NCBI GenBank assembly: GCA_963977005.1
Contig: CAXBMQ010000010.1
Coordinates: 92,219-156,218 of the forward strand
Length of the DNA: 64,000 nt
Direction: 5' to 3'
Source: CAXBCP01 sp963977005
GTDB lineage: Bacteria; Pseudomonadota; Alphaproteobacteria; MPNO01; UBA830
This document shows positions 8,587 through 16,207 of this stretch, one piece after another (position 1 is the stretch's first letter; the number at the start of each line of letters is the position of its first letter). Under the pieces are notes generated by a model. It did no database searches and was not told the DNA's origin. It worked only from the letters and a program-made list of their open reading frames with translations. The position numbers were made by a program, and so were the translations under genes.

Positions 8587-9363
8587 TTATCGGGAAACGG
8601 TGTTCAGAAAATCGCTCAGCGCGGCATCGAATGCCTGCGGGTCTTCGAGGTTTGCAAGGTGGCCGAGTTCCCGCAGGCACACGTAACGGGCCCCTGGAAT
8701 CTTGGCCGCCATCTTTTCCATCATCGGCGCCGGTGCGTTGGTATCGGTCTCTCCCGCCAGAACGAGCGTCGGAACGCCGATATTCGGCAGGTTTGCCCGC
8801 TGTTCGAACGTCACGATGCATTCCACCGCCGCGCGGTAGGTATCGGCCGCGACATCCGCCATACAGTCGAACGCGAGCTGGCGCCCGTGCGGGTCGGCAT
8901 CCTTCGACATCATGGTTTCGACCAACTCGGTGGCAAGGTCGGCCATCGTCGCGCCGTCGGCCAGCGGTGCGAGCCTGGCGTCGACGAACTTTTTCTGAAA
9001 CTCGCCATCCGGCTTGCCGAATGCCGGACTGGTCGCCGACAGGGTCAGCGACAGCAGGCGATCCTGGCGGTCGACGGCGAATTCCTGGGCGACCATGCCG
9101 CCCATCGAATGACCGACCAGATGCACCTTTTCCCAGCCGCGATCGTCGAGCAGCGCTTCCAGCGCGTCTGCCAGTGCGGGAAACGTCATGGCGCCGAACA
9201 ACGGACTCTTGCCGTAACCCGGCATGTTCCAGGCGGCCGCCAGATAATTCATCGAAAAGCTGTTGATCTGGGGCATCCAGCTATAGGCCCCGCCACCGAC
9301 ACCGTGCAGGAACAGGATAACCTCGCCGTCGCCCTTCTCGATATGGGTGGGGACGCCGATCAC
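8587..9363 (-). CDS. Alpha/beta hydrolase, NicD/HsaD-like
   Basis: A 258-residue alpha/beta hydrolase. GTG 9363 overlaps the TGA of the upstream gene (GTGA, 9360-9363). Landmarks: oxyanion HGVGGGAYSW near residue 20, nucleophile elbow GHSMGG near residue 85, the acid in LAGETDTNAP and the His in LGHLANLEDP. The family includes N-formylmaleamate deformylase (NicD) and meta-cleavage C-C hydrolases. Because it is coupled to a NicX-like gene, hydrolysis of the ring-cleavage product is a reasonable inference, but the sequence alone does not settle the substrate. Confidence 0.85.
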   Translation of the reverse strand: MIGVPTHIEKGDGEVILFLHGVGGGAYSWMPQINSFSMNYLAAAWNMPGYGKSPLFGAMTFPALADALEALLDDRGWEKVHLVGHSMGGMVAQEFAVDRQDRLLSLTLSATSPAFGKPDGEFQKKFVDARLAPLADGATMADLATELVETMMSKDADPHGRQLAFDCMADVAADTYRAAVECIVTFEQRANLPNIGVPTLVLAGETDTNAPAPMMEKMAAKIPGARYVCLRELGHLANLEDPQAFDAALSDFLNTVSR

Positions 9364-10406
9364 GCGAGGTCTCCCTGCAGCACCCCTGCGTCGACAATCA
9401 CCGTGTCGTCGAGGCGGATCGTGCAATTGCGCACCGGCAGGTCGAAATGGCCGAGGGTATACCGCTTGGCGGTCTCGTTCGCCCCGGTCGAATAGAGAAA
9501 ATTCCCGGCAAAGGCGCGCAACTCGGTGCCGTTGATATCGCGCTTGTCGTACATGGCAAGCGAGTCCCATCGCGCCGCGGGATTCATCCCCCATCCGACA
9601 TGGGACACCGCATATGCCTCCCGGTCGCCCCAGGCCGCGATATAGTCGCGAAACAGGTCGGCATCGACCCCGGTTCCGGCAATGTCGGTCACGAAGTCCT
9701 GTTCGATCGTCAGCGTGACCGGACTTTCGAGATAGCGTTTGAACGTCAGGTTCACGTCGCCGGCATCCATCACCAGCGTGCCGTTGACGGCGCCCGCTTT
9801 CGGAAAACACAGTACCAGCCCGCCGGGCCAGTGGGCGACATGACCGGGGCGGTCGCAATAGCCCCACACCCCCGCCCCGCGTGTATCGGCAAGGTCGATG
9901 CGCAGGTCCGTACCGGCGGCCGACTTCACCGTCATCTGCGCTGCGTCGGAAAGCATCCTGATTCCCGCCTTCACCTTCGGTGTCAGGTCCGGGTCGGGCA
10001 ACAGGCGTTCGAGAACATCGGGATGCTCGTTGGACACCATCAACAGCCGGGCGCCGCCTTTCAGGACGCGGGGCAGTTCGGGCGCATGCAGCATGCCCTC
10101 GACAGTACAGTCTATAACGATGGTCGCCGCGCCAAGCGCCGAGATCACAGGCTCCAGCCCCTGAACCGAATTCGACGCCCCGGTCGACCTGACCGCGACC
10201 GGCGTTGTCTGCGCCGGCGACACGAGTTTGATATGAAATGCTTTCACGCCAAGTCTGTGAAGCGCCAGTTCGGCGAGGTGCACATTGAGATCGCGCGACT
10301 GGGTCTCCGACAGGATTGCGGCCGTATCGCCCGGTTCCAGCCCGCATCGGCCGAATACCGAACAGAACATGTCGATCCACTTGCCTTCGATACGGTCGGT
10401 AAACAT
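9360..10406 (-). CDS. NicX/M29-like metalloprotein (2,5-dihydroxypyridine 5,6-dioxygenase-like)
   Basis: A 348-residue protein. ATG 10406 is preferred because AGGGAG lies at 10417-10422; a TTG at 10439 would add 11 residues. It resembles the leucyl-aminopeptidase-like (M29) group that includes NicX, the Fe(II) enzyme that opens 2,5-dihydroxypyridine to N-formylmaleamate. Likely metal ligands are visible near the C-terminus: HVGWGMNPAARWD and the H-x-D in LGHFDLPVRNC. First gene of the operon, divergent from a MarR gene. It could instead be a peptidase-like protein of unknown activity; members are often annotated only as leucyl aminopeptidase. Confidence 0.72.
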   Translation of the reverse strand: MFTDRIEGKWIDMFCSVFGRCGLEPGDTAAILSETQSRDLNVHLAELALHRLGVKAFHIKLVSPAQTTPVAVRSTGASNSVQGLEPVISALGAATIVIDCTVEGMLHAPELPRVLKGGARLLMVSNEHPDVLERLLPDPDLTPKVKAGIRMLSDAAQMTVKSAAGTDLRIDLADTRGAGVWGYCDRPGHVAHWPGGLVLCFPKAGAVNGTLVMDAGDVNLTFKRYLESPVTLTIEQDFVTDIAGTGVDADLFRDYIAAWGDREAYAVSHVGWGMNPAARWDSLAMYDKRDINGTELRAFAGNFLYSTGANETAKRYTLGHFDLPVRNCTIRLDDTVIVDAGVLQGDLA

Positions 10407-10468
10407 GCGTCGCGCGCTCCCTGCCCTTTGATTGTCCAAGCCTAGCGCAGGAATATTTATATGAAAAG

Positions 10469-10489
10469 GAATATATTACTGATATATTC
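10469..10489. promoter_or_regulatory. Perfect inverted repeat, probable MarR operator
   Basis: GAATATAT and ATATATTC flank a 5-base spacer (21 bases in all, no mismatch). It lies in the 88-base gap between the divergent NicX-like operon and the MarR gene, ending 5 bases before the MarR ATG. A partly similar AT-rich stretch (GAATATTTATAT) sits just upstream at 10451-10462. Size and symmetry fit a dimeric MarR protein that could repress both directions. Confidence 0.75.
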
Positions 10490-10494
10490 GGCTC

Positions 10495-10962
10495 ATGACT
10501 GACCGGTTCGTCGACGATTATCTCTTGTACCTGCTCGCGCGTGCGAGTTCGGAAGTCAGCGCGCAGTTTCACGACAGGCTCAGGGCGCATGGGCTCCAGG
10601 TGCCGGAATGGCGCGTCCTGGCCAGCCTCAGCGACGGCGACGGGATGACCGTCGGCGAGCTTGCCGCCCGCGCGCTTCAGCGTCAGCCGACGATGACGAA
10701 AATTATCGACCGCATGGTGGATTCCGGGCTTGTCGAGCGGCGACGGGATAAAGACGACCGCCGAAAAGTCCGCGTTTTTATTAGCAGAGACGGGCAGCGC
10801 CGGGTCGATGACGCGCTGGCAGATGCCAAACACCATGAGCGCGAAGTGCTTGCCGATTATGCCCCCGCCGAGGCGGACCGGTTGAAATCGATGCTACGGT
10901 CCCTTGTCGATCGCAACGGTGCCGCGCCGACGGAAGATTGCCCCTTCCCGCCGCTAGGTTAA
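10495..10962 (+). CDS. MarR family transcriptional regulator
   Basis: A 155-residue winged-helix regulator. The recognition region reads TVGELAARALQRQPTMTKIIDRMVDSGLVERR, followed by the wing with DKDDRRKVRVFIS, as in MarR proteins that bind palindromes as dimers and release DNA on binding an aromatic ligand. There is no obvious ribosome site before ATG 10495, and the operator palindrome lies right at the start, so autoregulation is likely. It is divergent from the NicX-like operon; NicR, which controls nicotinate genes, belongs to the same family. The inducer is unknown. Confidence 0.9.
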   Translation: MTDRFVDDYLLYLLARASSEVSAQFHDRLRAHGLQVPEWRVLASLSDGDGMTVGELAARALQRQPTMTKIIDRMVDSGLVERRRDKDDRRKVRVFISRDGQRRVDDALADAKHHEREVLADYAPAEADRLKSMLRSLVDRNGAAPTEDCPFPPLG

Positions 10963-10989
10963 GCTTTCGCGCAGTAGAGGAGATCCGCG

Positions 10990-11622
10990 ATGCCTGACGA
11001 TATAAAACCACAGACCGTCACGAACCGGGCGAAACTCACCGAGACCATTGGCGAGCCCAAGCCCGATATCGCGAACAAGGAAATGCCGTCGCTGGACGCC
11101 CATTGCCGGCATTTTATCTCGCTCTGCCCGTTTCTGTGCATTTCAACGGCGGACGCCGCAGGCAACCAGGATGTCAGCCCCCGGGGCGACCCGCCGGGTT
11201 TCGTGCGCGTTCTGGATGACCGGACCATCCTGATCCCGGACCGCAAGGGCAATCGCCGCGTCGATACCATGCGGAACATCCTGGAGAACCCGCATGTCGG
11301 CCTTCTTCTGATGTTGCCGGGTGTCGAGGAAATCGTCCGGATCAACGGAAAAGCGACATTGACGGAAGACCCGTCGCTGCTCGCGGATTCAGCTGTAAAC
11401 GGCAGCGTCCCCGCGCTGGGCATCATCGTCCAAATCGAGGACGTCTTTTTTCACTGTGCCAAGGCCGTGATCCGCTCGAAACTATGGGATCCCGAGACAC
11501 CGATACAGCGCAGCCAATTCCCCACCTATGGCGAAATCGTCCGGGACCAGCGCGCCCCCGACGGCGATCCGGCCGATATCAATGCCGAGTTGCAGAACGA
11601 CTACAAAACCCGCCTTTACTGA
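10990..11622 (+). CDS. FMN-dependent PPOX-type flavoprotein (pyridoxamine 5'-phosphate oxidase family)
   Basis: A 210-residue protein with a split-barrel flavin-binding domain: CPFLCISTADAAGNQDVSPRGD at the start of the barrel, then LIPDRKGNRRVDTMRNILENPHVGLL, the signature of the MSMEG_1061-type PPOX subgroup. GAGGAGA at 10977-10983 fits ATG 10990. Such proteins bind FMN or F420 and reduce small organic compounds; the true substrate is rarely known. It follows the MarR gene by 27 bases and may be cotranscribed with it, which would place it in the regulon of the catabolic island. Confidence 0.85.
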   Translation: MPDDIKPQTVTNRAKLTETIGEPKPDIANKEMPSLDAHCRHFISLCPFLCISTADAAGNQDVSPRGDPPGFVRVLDDRTILIPDRKGNRRVDTMRNILENPHVGLLLMLPGVEEIVRINGKATLTEDPSLLADSAVNGSVPALGIIVQIEDVFFHCAKAVIRSKLWDPETPIQRSQFPTYGEIVRDQRAPDGDPADINAELQNDYKTRLY

Positions 11623-11827
11623 CCAAACCGATAATTTCCGCGCCGGATAACGGCACGGAACCACCGGCTCCAAAATTTTATCGAAATCGTCTCAGAGTGG
11701 TCCACGCCAGGACCATGAACGGCAGCCTCACGGCCCTAAGATATTGTTTTTACTGATTTTATGGTTTTTGGCATGCTTTTTGCCTTGATTGACCCTGAAC
11801 CGGAATCAGAACGTCGTCAGTTTCAAA
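11623..11827. other. Intergenic region before the PEP-CTERM-like gene
   Basis: About 205 bases without a supported gene. The 3' half is AT-rich (TTTTACTGATTTTATGG, 11750-11765), the sort of sequence that holds a promoter for the secreted-protein gene, but I see no convincing -35/-10 pair, hairpin or ribosome site. A short open frame at 11761-11970 is an overlap with the next gene. Confidence 0.4.
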
Positions 11828-12637
11828 ATGATCCACCTGCCTTCCCTCTCCAACATCGCAAAGGCGGCTCTCGCCGGTCTCGTCGCCGCATCCGCAATAC
11901 TGGCAATGGCGCCGTCGGCGTCGGCGATACCGGCCCTTCAGATTTATATCGAAGGCGCGACATACGATGACGACGTGGAAAGCTGGAAGATCACCAGCCC
12001 GTCCAATGCGCCCCTGCGCCTCTGGGCGGTCGGCAATGTCGGCGGTCCGGGCGGAAAAGGCCCGATCGCCGATGTAAAGGCGGCTTTCGCATACAGTTCT
12101 GGCGCCGGCGATGTCACCATCGATATCACGCCGACGACAACCGGCAATTACGGCGGGTTCGCCGATACATCGGTCGCGGTTGCACCGACCCTGATCGGCA
12201 CGCATACAGACGACAGCCGCCCGGTGCGGTCGAACGGCAAGAAGCTGACCAACAAACATCGTGTCTACGGCAAAAACACTCATTTTCAGGAATGGGCATT
12301 CGGCGACTTCACGCTGACCGATTCCCCCATCGCCGATTTCATCGATGCCTTTCCGGAAGCGCCCGTCGAGCTATCGGGCCAGATCAACGCATATGATGTC
12401 AATGTGACCGGCTTGGTCGAAGGCGAATGGGTTCATGTCGATCTCTACGGATCGATCCTGAACAAGCGCGGCAGTGTGAAGTCGGTTTTCGCTCCGCTTT
12501 CGCATAACGCGGAATTTGCGCTGCTGACCGCCGGTCCGATCGGAAGCACCGAAGTTCAGGCGCCCGGCGCGATGGTTATTTTCTTCGCCGGCCTGTTCTT
12601 CATTTCCCGTAATCGGCGTAACAAAAAGAACGCCTGA
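11828..12637 (+). CDS. Secreted protein with PEP-CTERM-like sorting tail, function unknown
   Basis: A 269-residue protein. I chose ATG 11828 because it places a standard signal peptide at the N-terminus (hydrophobic AKAALAGLVAASAILAMAP, cleavage near ASA-IP, residues 31-33); an upstream TTG at 11789 would bury it. The mature region is rich in Gly, Thr, Asp and beta-prone and matches no enzyme I know. The C-terminus has the three parts of a PEP-CTERM signal: a short EVQAPG motif, a hydrophobic helix (AMVIFFAGLFFIS) and an RNRRNKK cluster. Such tails are recognised by exosortase; none is in this window. No ribosome site is clear. Confidence 0.72.
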   Translation: MIHLPSLSNIAKAALAGLVAASAILAMAPSASAIPALQIYIEGATYDDDVESWKITSPSNAPLRLWAVGNVGGPGGKGPIADVKAAFAYSSGAGDVTIDITPTTTGNYGGFADTSVAVAPTLIGTHTDDSRPVRSNGKKLTNKHRVYGKNTHFQEWAFGDFTLTDSPIADFIDAFPEAPVELSGQINAYDVNVTGLVEGEWVHVDLYGSILNKRGSVKSVFAPLSHNAEFALLTAGPIGSTEVQAPGAMVIFFAGLFFISRNRRNKKNA

Positions 12638-12665
12638 CCGGGCTGCAATGCGCTAATATCTGCGC

Positions 12666-13454
12666 ATGTCTTCTCTGTCCCAATCCACTGAATCACCGGT
12701 CGAAGTCGCCCTTTCGGGCGTGACACGCCAGTTCGATGAAACGTTTGCCCTGCAGGACATTGGTTTCTCCGTTGCCGATGGCGAATCCGTGGTTCTGATC
12801 GGCCCCTCCGCATCCGGTAAAACCGTCACGCTGAAGACCATCGCCGGGCTCTTCCGCCCCGATTCCGGCAGCATACTGATTCGCGGCCAGGAAACCGTCG
12901 GGATCAGCGATCGGGACAGGTCTGAAATCGCCCGTATCGGTGTACTGTTTCAGCGATCCGCACTGTTCGACAGCATGACTGTCTGGGAAAACATCACTTT
13001 CCGGCTGCGCCAACACACCAGGCTCAGCAAAGCCGACGCCATCGAAGCGGCAGCCGAAAAACTGGCCGCCGTCGGCCTGGCACGGGATACCGCGCTGCTC
13101 TACCCGGTCGAACTCTCGGGCGGGATGCAGAAACGTGTGGGCATCGCACGGGCTCTTGCAGACACGCCGGACATCCTGTTGCTCGATGAACCGACAGCCG
13201 GCCTCGATCCGATCATGACCAATGTGATCAACGATCTGATCCTCGAAAACGTCCATAGCCTGGGCGCTTCCGTTATTTCCATCACCAGCAATCTCGACGG
13301 CGCACGACATATTGCCGACCGGATCGTGATGATGAACGAAGGCCGTGTTGTATGGAGCGGCCATCCGGACGAACTCGATCAGTCCGGTAATCCTTATGTC
13401 GATCAGTTCGTCCACAAAACGGCTGACGGACCGATTGCCGCCGGCCTGTCGTAA
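12666..13454 (+). CDS. ABC transporter ATP-binding protein, MlaF/Ttg2A-like, no partners nearby
   Basis: A 262-residue ATPase. Walker A is GPSASGKT (46-53), the signature LSGGMQKR is at 150-157 and Walker B LLLDEP at 171-176. The overall sequence, including the LFQRSALFDSMTVWENI Q-loop region, is closest to MlaF-type ATPases of phospholipid/toluene transporters. MlaE permease, MlaD and other partners are absent here. The H-loop, usually T-H-D, reads T-S-N near residue 207, so the switch histidine seems to be missing. It begins 28 bases after the PEP-CTERM-like gene. It may energise a permease encoded elsewhere. Confidence 0.85.
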   Translation: MSSLSQSTESPVEVALSGVTRQFDETFALQDIGFSVADGESVVLIGPSASGKTVTLKTIAGLFRPDSGSILIRGQETVGISDRDRSEIARIGVLFQRSALFDSMTVWENITFRLRQHTRLSKADAIEAAAEKLAAVGLARDTALLYPVELSGGMQKRVGIARALADTPDILLLDEPTAGLDPIMTNVINDLILENVHSLGASVISITSNLDGARHIADRIVMMNEGRVVWSGHPDELDQSGNPYVDQFVHKTADGPIAAGLS

Positions 13455-13640
13455 TCGACGCCAAACTGGATCGACGCCATGCGGTTTGAGATCCGGCACA
13501 AGGCAAATGCGCGCATACAAATCATTAAAACGACAGGTTTTATTGCGGAAAGACTACTCAACCCATTATTACAATACTGACACCACTATATTGAAATAAA
13601 AACACCTCTCCGATGAAATTGGGTGCGAATCACTGGTACG

Positions 13641-13674
13641 ATCAATTAGTGATATATTGCTCATCACTATTGAT
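13641..13674. promoter_or_regulatory. Inverted repeat upstream of the PAS gene
   Basis: ATCAATTAGTGAT (13641-13653) and ATCACTATTGAT (13663-13674) are reverse complements apart from one extra T, with a 9-base spacer. A third AATCACT half-site is at 13628-13634. The 259-base gap 13455-13713 is notably AT-rich for this genome and otherwise holds no gene. The repeat may be a regulator site or part of the leader RNA of the PAS gene 40 bases downstream. Confidence 0.55.
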
Positions 13675-13713
13675 TATTATTCAGACAATGCATCGAAATC
13701 GGAATGAAGACAG

Positions 13714-14199
13714 ATGACCGACACCCCGCCGGTTGATCAGGGTGACGCACCTCTTGAGTTCGACTCGCCGATCCTCAGGGAGGGGTATGCGTATTGGTAC
13801 GCCAAGATCCGGGATGGCGCCCTCCCGCGTCGGACGGATATCGATCCGGTCGAAATTTCCGGGCTGATGCCGCATGCCGTCCTGCTGGATGTCAAACGAG
13901 AGCCGGAATTCGATTTCAGATATCGCCTGATCGGCACCTATGTGTCTGAAAATCTGTACAAGGATCATACCGGATCCTGGTTTTCGGAAATCGATCATCA
14001 GAAGGCGCCGAGCCGGATTTGGCAGAATTGCCTGCATGTCGTGGAAAGCGGCGAAGCTTTCAAAGCGGATACGCCGTATGTCGGCCCGCACCAGGGCTAC
14101 AGACAGGTGGAGGATATCATTCTGCCGCTTGCCGACGATGGGAAGACGGTCGATTGCCTGCTTGTTTTTGTCCACTACATGCGGCGCTCGGAATCCTGA
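13714..14199 (+). CDS. PAS domain protein (PAS_5 type)
   Basis: A 161-residue single-domain protein of the alphaproteobacterial PAS_5 group: the LPRRTDIDPVEISGLMPHAVLLDV segment, FRYRLIGTYV, and IILPLADDGKTVDCLLVF are typical. No kinase, cyclase or DNA-binding domain is attached, so it is either a free sensor or an adaptor that reports a small ligand or redox state to a partner. It is 102 bases upstream of the TRAP permease genes in the same direction but the gap argues against tight coupling. ATG 13714 follows a weak GGA ribosome site. Confidence 0.8.
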   Translation: MTDTPPVDQGDAPLEFDSPILREGYAYWYAKIRDGALPRRTDIDPVEISGLMPHAVLLDVKREPEFDFRYRLIGTYVSENLYKDHTGSWFSEIDHQKAPSRIWQNCLHVVESGEAFKADTPYVGPHQGYRQVEDIILPLADDGKTVDCLLVFVHYMRRSES

Positions 14200-14301
14200 C
14201 CGGGACACCCCCACGCCATACCGTGCAGTATTGTTTCGATGCAGTTTGGCCACTAAGCTGAATCCCAAGCAGAGACAATCTGCAATTAGCGGGGAAGCAC
14301 G

Positions 14302-14814
14302 GTGCAGTTACTATCGACAATCCACATATGGCTCATTAACGCCCTTAAATTTATCTCGAGCATTATCGTGCTTGCGATATTCGTCCTTATCACGCTGGAC
14401 GTCCTGCTGCCTCTGGTAGGCGTTCAGCCGTGGGATGGAACCCTCGGCGTCGTTGAATACGGCCTTTTATGGTTCACCGTCCTGGCGGCACCCTGGCTGG
14501 CGCGCATCAAGGGGCATGTTTTCATCGATGCCGTTGCCGAAATGTTGCCGCCGGGCGCCAAAAAGGTAACGTCCAAGATCGCTTATCTTGTCGCGATCAC
14601 GGGGTCGCTGATGCTTGCGTATTTCTCATGGCTCCTAGTGGTGGAGTCGTTCGTGGATGAGAATATCGACGAGCGTAGTATCGAGCTGATGCTCTGGTGG
14701 CTATACGCTCCCATGCCCGTCTGTTTCGTCCTTGTCGCGATCGAATTCCTCCGGTTCCTGGTTGGCATCGACGATATGTACGGCAGCCGAACAGACGTGA
14801 AAGAGGGGATGTAG
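14302..14814 (+). CDS. TRAP transporter small permease subunit (DctQ family)
   Basis: A 170-residue protein with four hydrophobic segments (about residues 12-38, 48-64, 93-114 and 128-150). It has the DctQ hallmark of a tryptophan- and arginine-containing middle (TVLAAPWLARIKGHVFIDAVAEML). Start is GTG 14302 after a GGGGAAG ribosome site. DctQ forms the membrane complex with DctM and accepts substrate from a periplasmic receptor, driven by sodium. The stop is 2 bases before DctM. The receptor gene lies at the far side, on the other strand. Confidence 0.9.
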   Translation: MQLLSTIHIWLINALKFISSIIVLAIFVLITLDVLLPLVGVQPWDGTLGVVEYGLLWFTVLAAPWLARIKGHVFIDAVAEMLPPGAKKVTSKIAYLVAITGSLMLAYFSWLLVVESFVDENIDERSIELMLWWLYAPMPVCFVLVAIEFLRFLVGIDDMYGSRTDVKEGM

Positions 14815-14816
14815 GC

Positions 14817-16130
14817 ATGGAGTGGTATTGGGCTTTCGCCTTCCTTCTTGGTTGGGTCATCTGCTTTATGGCGCTGGGCGTGCCCGTCGCCTTCGCCTTC
14901 ATCGCAACGAATTTCATCGCCGTGTACACCTTCACGGATTTCGATGCCAACGCGCTTATCCAGGTTGCGGATAACTCGACCCAGCTCATATCCCGCTTCA
15001 CCCTTGGGCCCGTGCCGATGTTTATCCTGATGGGGTCCCTGTTCTTCCACACGGGGCTGGCGCTGAAGGTTTTCGACGGGCTCGACGCCATCTTCGGCCG
15101 CCTGCCCGGCCGGCTTTGCTATCTCACGGTGGCCGGCGGCTCGATCTTCTCGACCCTCACGGGTTCATCCATGGCGAATACGGCGATGCTCGGATCCCTG
15201 ATGGTGCCCGAGATGCGCCGCCGGGGCTACAGCAAGCAGATGTCCATGGGCCCCATTCTTGGGACGGGCGGACTTGCCATGATCATCCCGCCCTCCGCAC
15301 TGGGCGTGCTGCTGGCGGCGATTGCCGAAATCGATGTCGGCCGTTTGCTGGTGGCAGGGCTGCTGCCGGGGCTCACCCTCGCACTCCTGTACGCTTCCAT
15401 GATCACCTTCCAGCTGTGGCGCTATCCCGGCTCCGCACCAGCCTATGACGTCGAGCGAATGAGCATCGGAGCACGCCTAATGCTGGTCACGACGAATATT
15501 CTGCCGATGGGGCTCGTCGTCTTTATGGTCATCGGCTTCATCGTCCTCGGGATTGCGACACCGACGGAGGCCGCAGCCTGCGGCGTCCTCGGCGTCTTCA
15601 TTGTCGCGATCGGATTCAGGGCACTGAGCGTTCGCGCGGTATCGACCTCCCTGGAGGCAACCGTCAAAGTCGGCGCGATGGTCTTCCTGATCATCATGAA
15701 CTCCACGGTCTTCAGTCAGATGCTTGCCTATTCCGGCGCGAGCAAGGGGCTGATCGAATGGGTGACGAGCTACGAGCTGCACAGGTTCGCCATCCTGTTC
15801 ATGATGTTCTGCGTTCTCATCCTGCTCGGCATGTTCATGGATGCGACATCGATGATGCTGATCACGGTGCCGATCTTCTTCCCGCTTGCCGGCGCAATGG
15901 GCTTCGACCTGGTCTGGTATGGCCTGTTCGTGCTGATCACGATCGAGATGGCGGGCACCACGCCGCCCTTTGGGCTATTGCTATACGTCATGCTCGGGGT
16001 GGCGCCCAAGGGAACAACGCTGATCGACGTCGCCAGGGCCGCTTTCCCGTTCCTGGTCTGCGACGCAATCCTGATCCTGATACTGGTTGCATGGCCGAAC
16101 CTGGCGCTGTGGCTGCCGAGCCTGATGTAG
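14817..16130 (+). CDS. TRAP transporter large permease subunit (DctM family)
   Basis: A 437-residue membrane protein with 12 or more hydrophobic segments. ATG 14817 is preceded by AGAGGGGA; the longer frame back to 14697 overlaps DctQ. Signature segments: ALGVPVAFAFIATNF near the start, FILMGSLFFHTGLALKVFDGL, TGSSMANTAMLGSLMVPEM and the C-terminal MAGTTPPFGLLLYVMLGVAP. It carries substrate with sodium. The gene is followed by a strong hairpin at 16161-16183. Substrate cannot be predicted, but many DctM of this type serve C4-dicarboxylates or other organic acids. Confidence 0.92.
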   Translation: MEWYWAFAFLLGWVICFMALGVPVAFAFIATNFIAVYTFTDFDANALIQVADNSTQLISRFTLGPVPMFILMGSLFFHTGLALKVFDGLDAIFGRLPGRLCYLTVAGGSIFSTLTGSSMANTAMLGSLMVPEMRRRGYSKQMSMGPILGTGGLAMIIPPSALGVLLAAIAEIDVGRLLVAGLLPGLTLALLYASMITFQLWRYPGSAPAYDVERMSIGARLMLVTTNILPMGLVVFMVIGFIVLGIATPTEAAACGVLGVFIVAIGFRALSVRAVSTSLEATVKVGAMVFLIIMNSTVFSQMLAYSGASKGLIEWVTSYELHRFAILFMMFCVLILLGMFMDATSMMLITVPIFFPLAGAMGFDLVWYGLFVLITIEMAGTTPPFGLLLYVMLGVAPKGTTLIDVARAAFPFLVCDAILILILVAWPNLALWLPSLM

Positions 16131-16160
16131 CGAAGTCAAATAGACTGAAGACACAAAAAA

Positions 16161-16183
16161 GGCGCCGCCCGGTGGGCGGCGCC
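16161..16183. terminator. Bidirectional rho-independent terminator between dctM and the convergent receptor gene
   Basis: Stem GGCGCCGCCC / GGGCGGCGCC (10 bp) with a GGT loop. On the minus strand it is followed by six T, so it terminates the receptor gene best; on the plus strand only TTGTCGTTT follows. Confidence 0.85.
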
Positions 16184-16207
16184 TTGTCGTTTCGGTGACT
16201 GAAAAGA

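Noticed and set aside
8587..10836. A 749-residue minus-strand frame that would fuse the hydrolase to upstream sequence
   Set aside because: It runs through the NicX-like gene in another frame; the hydrolase start at GTG 9363 explains the domain fully.
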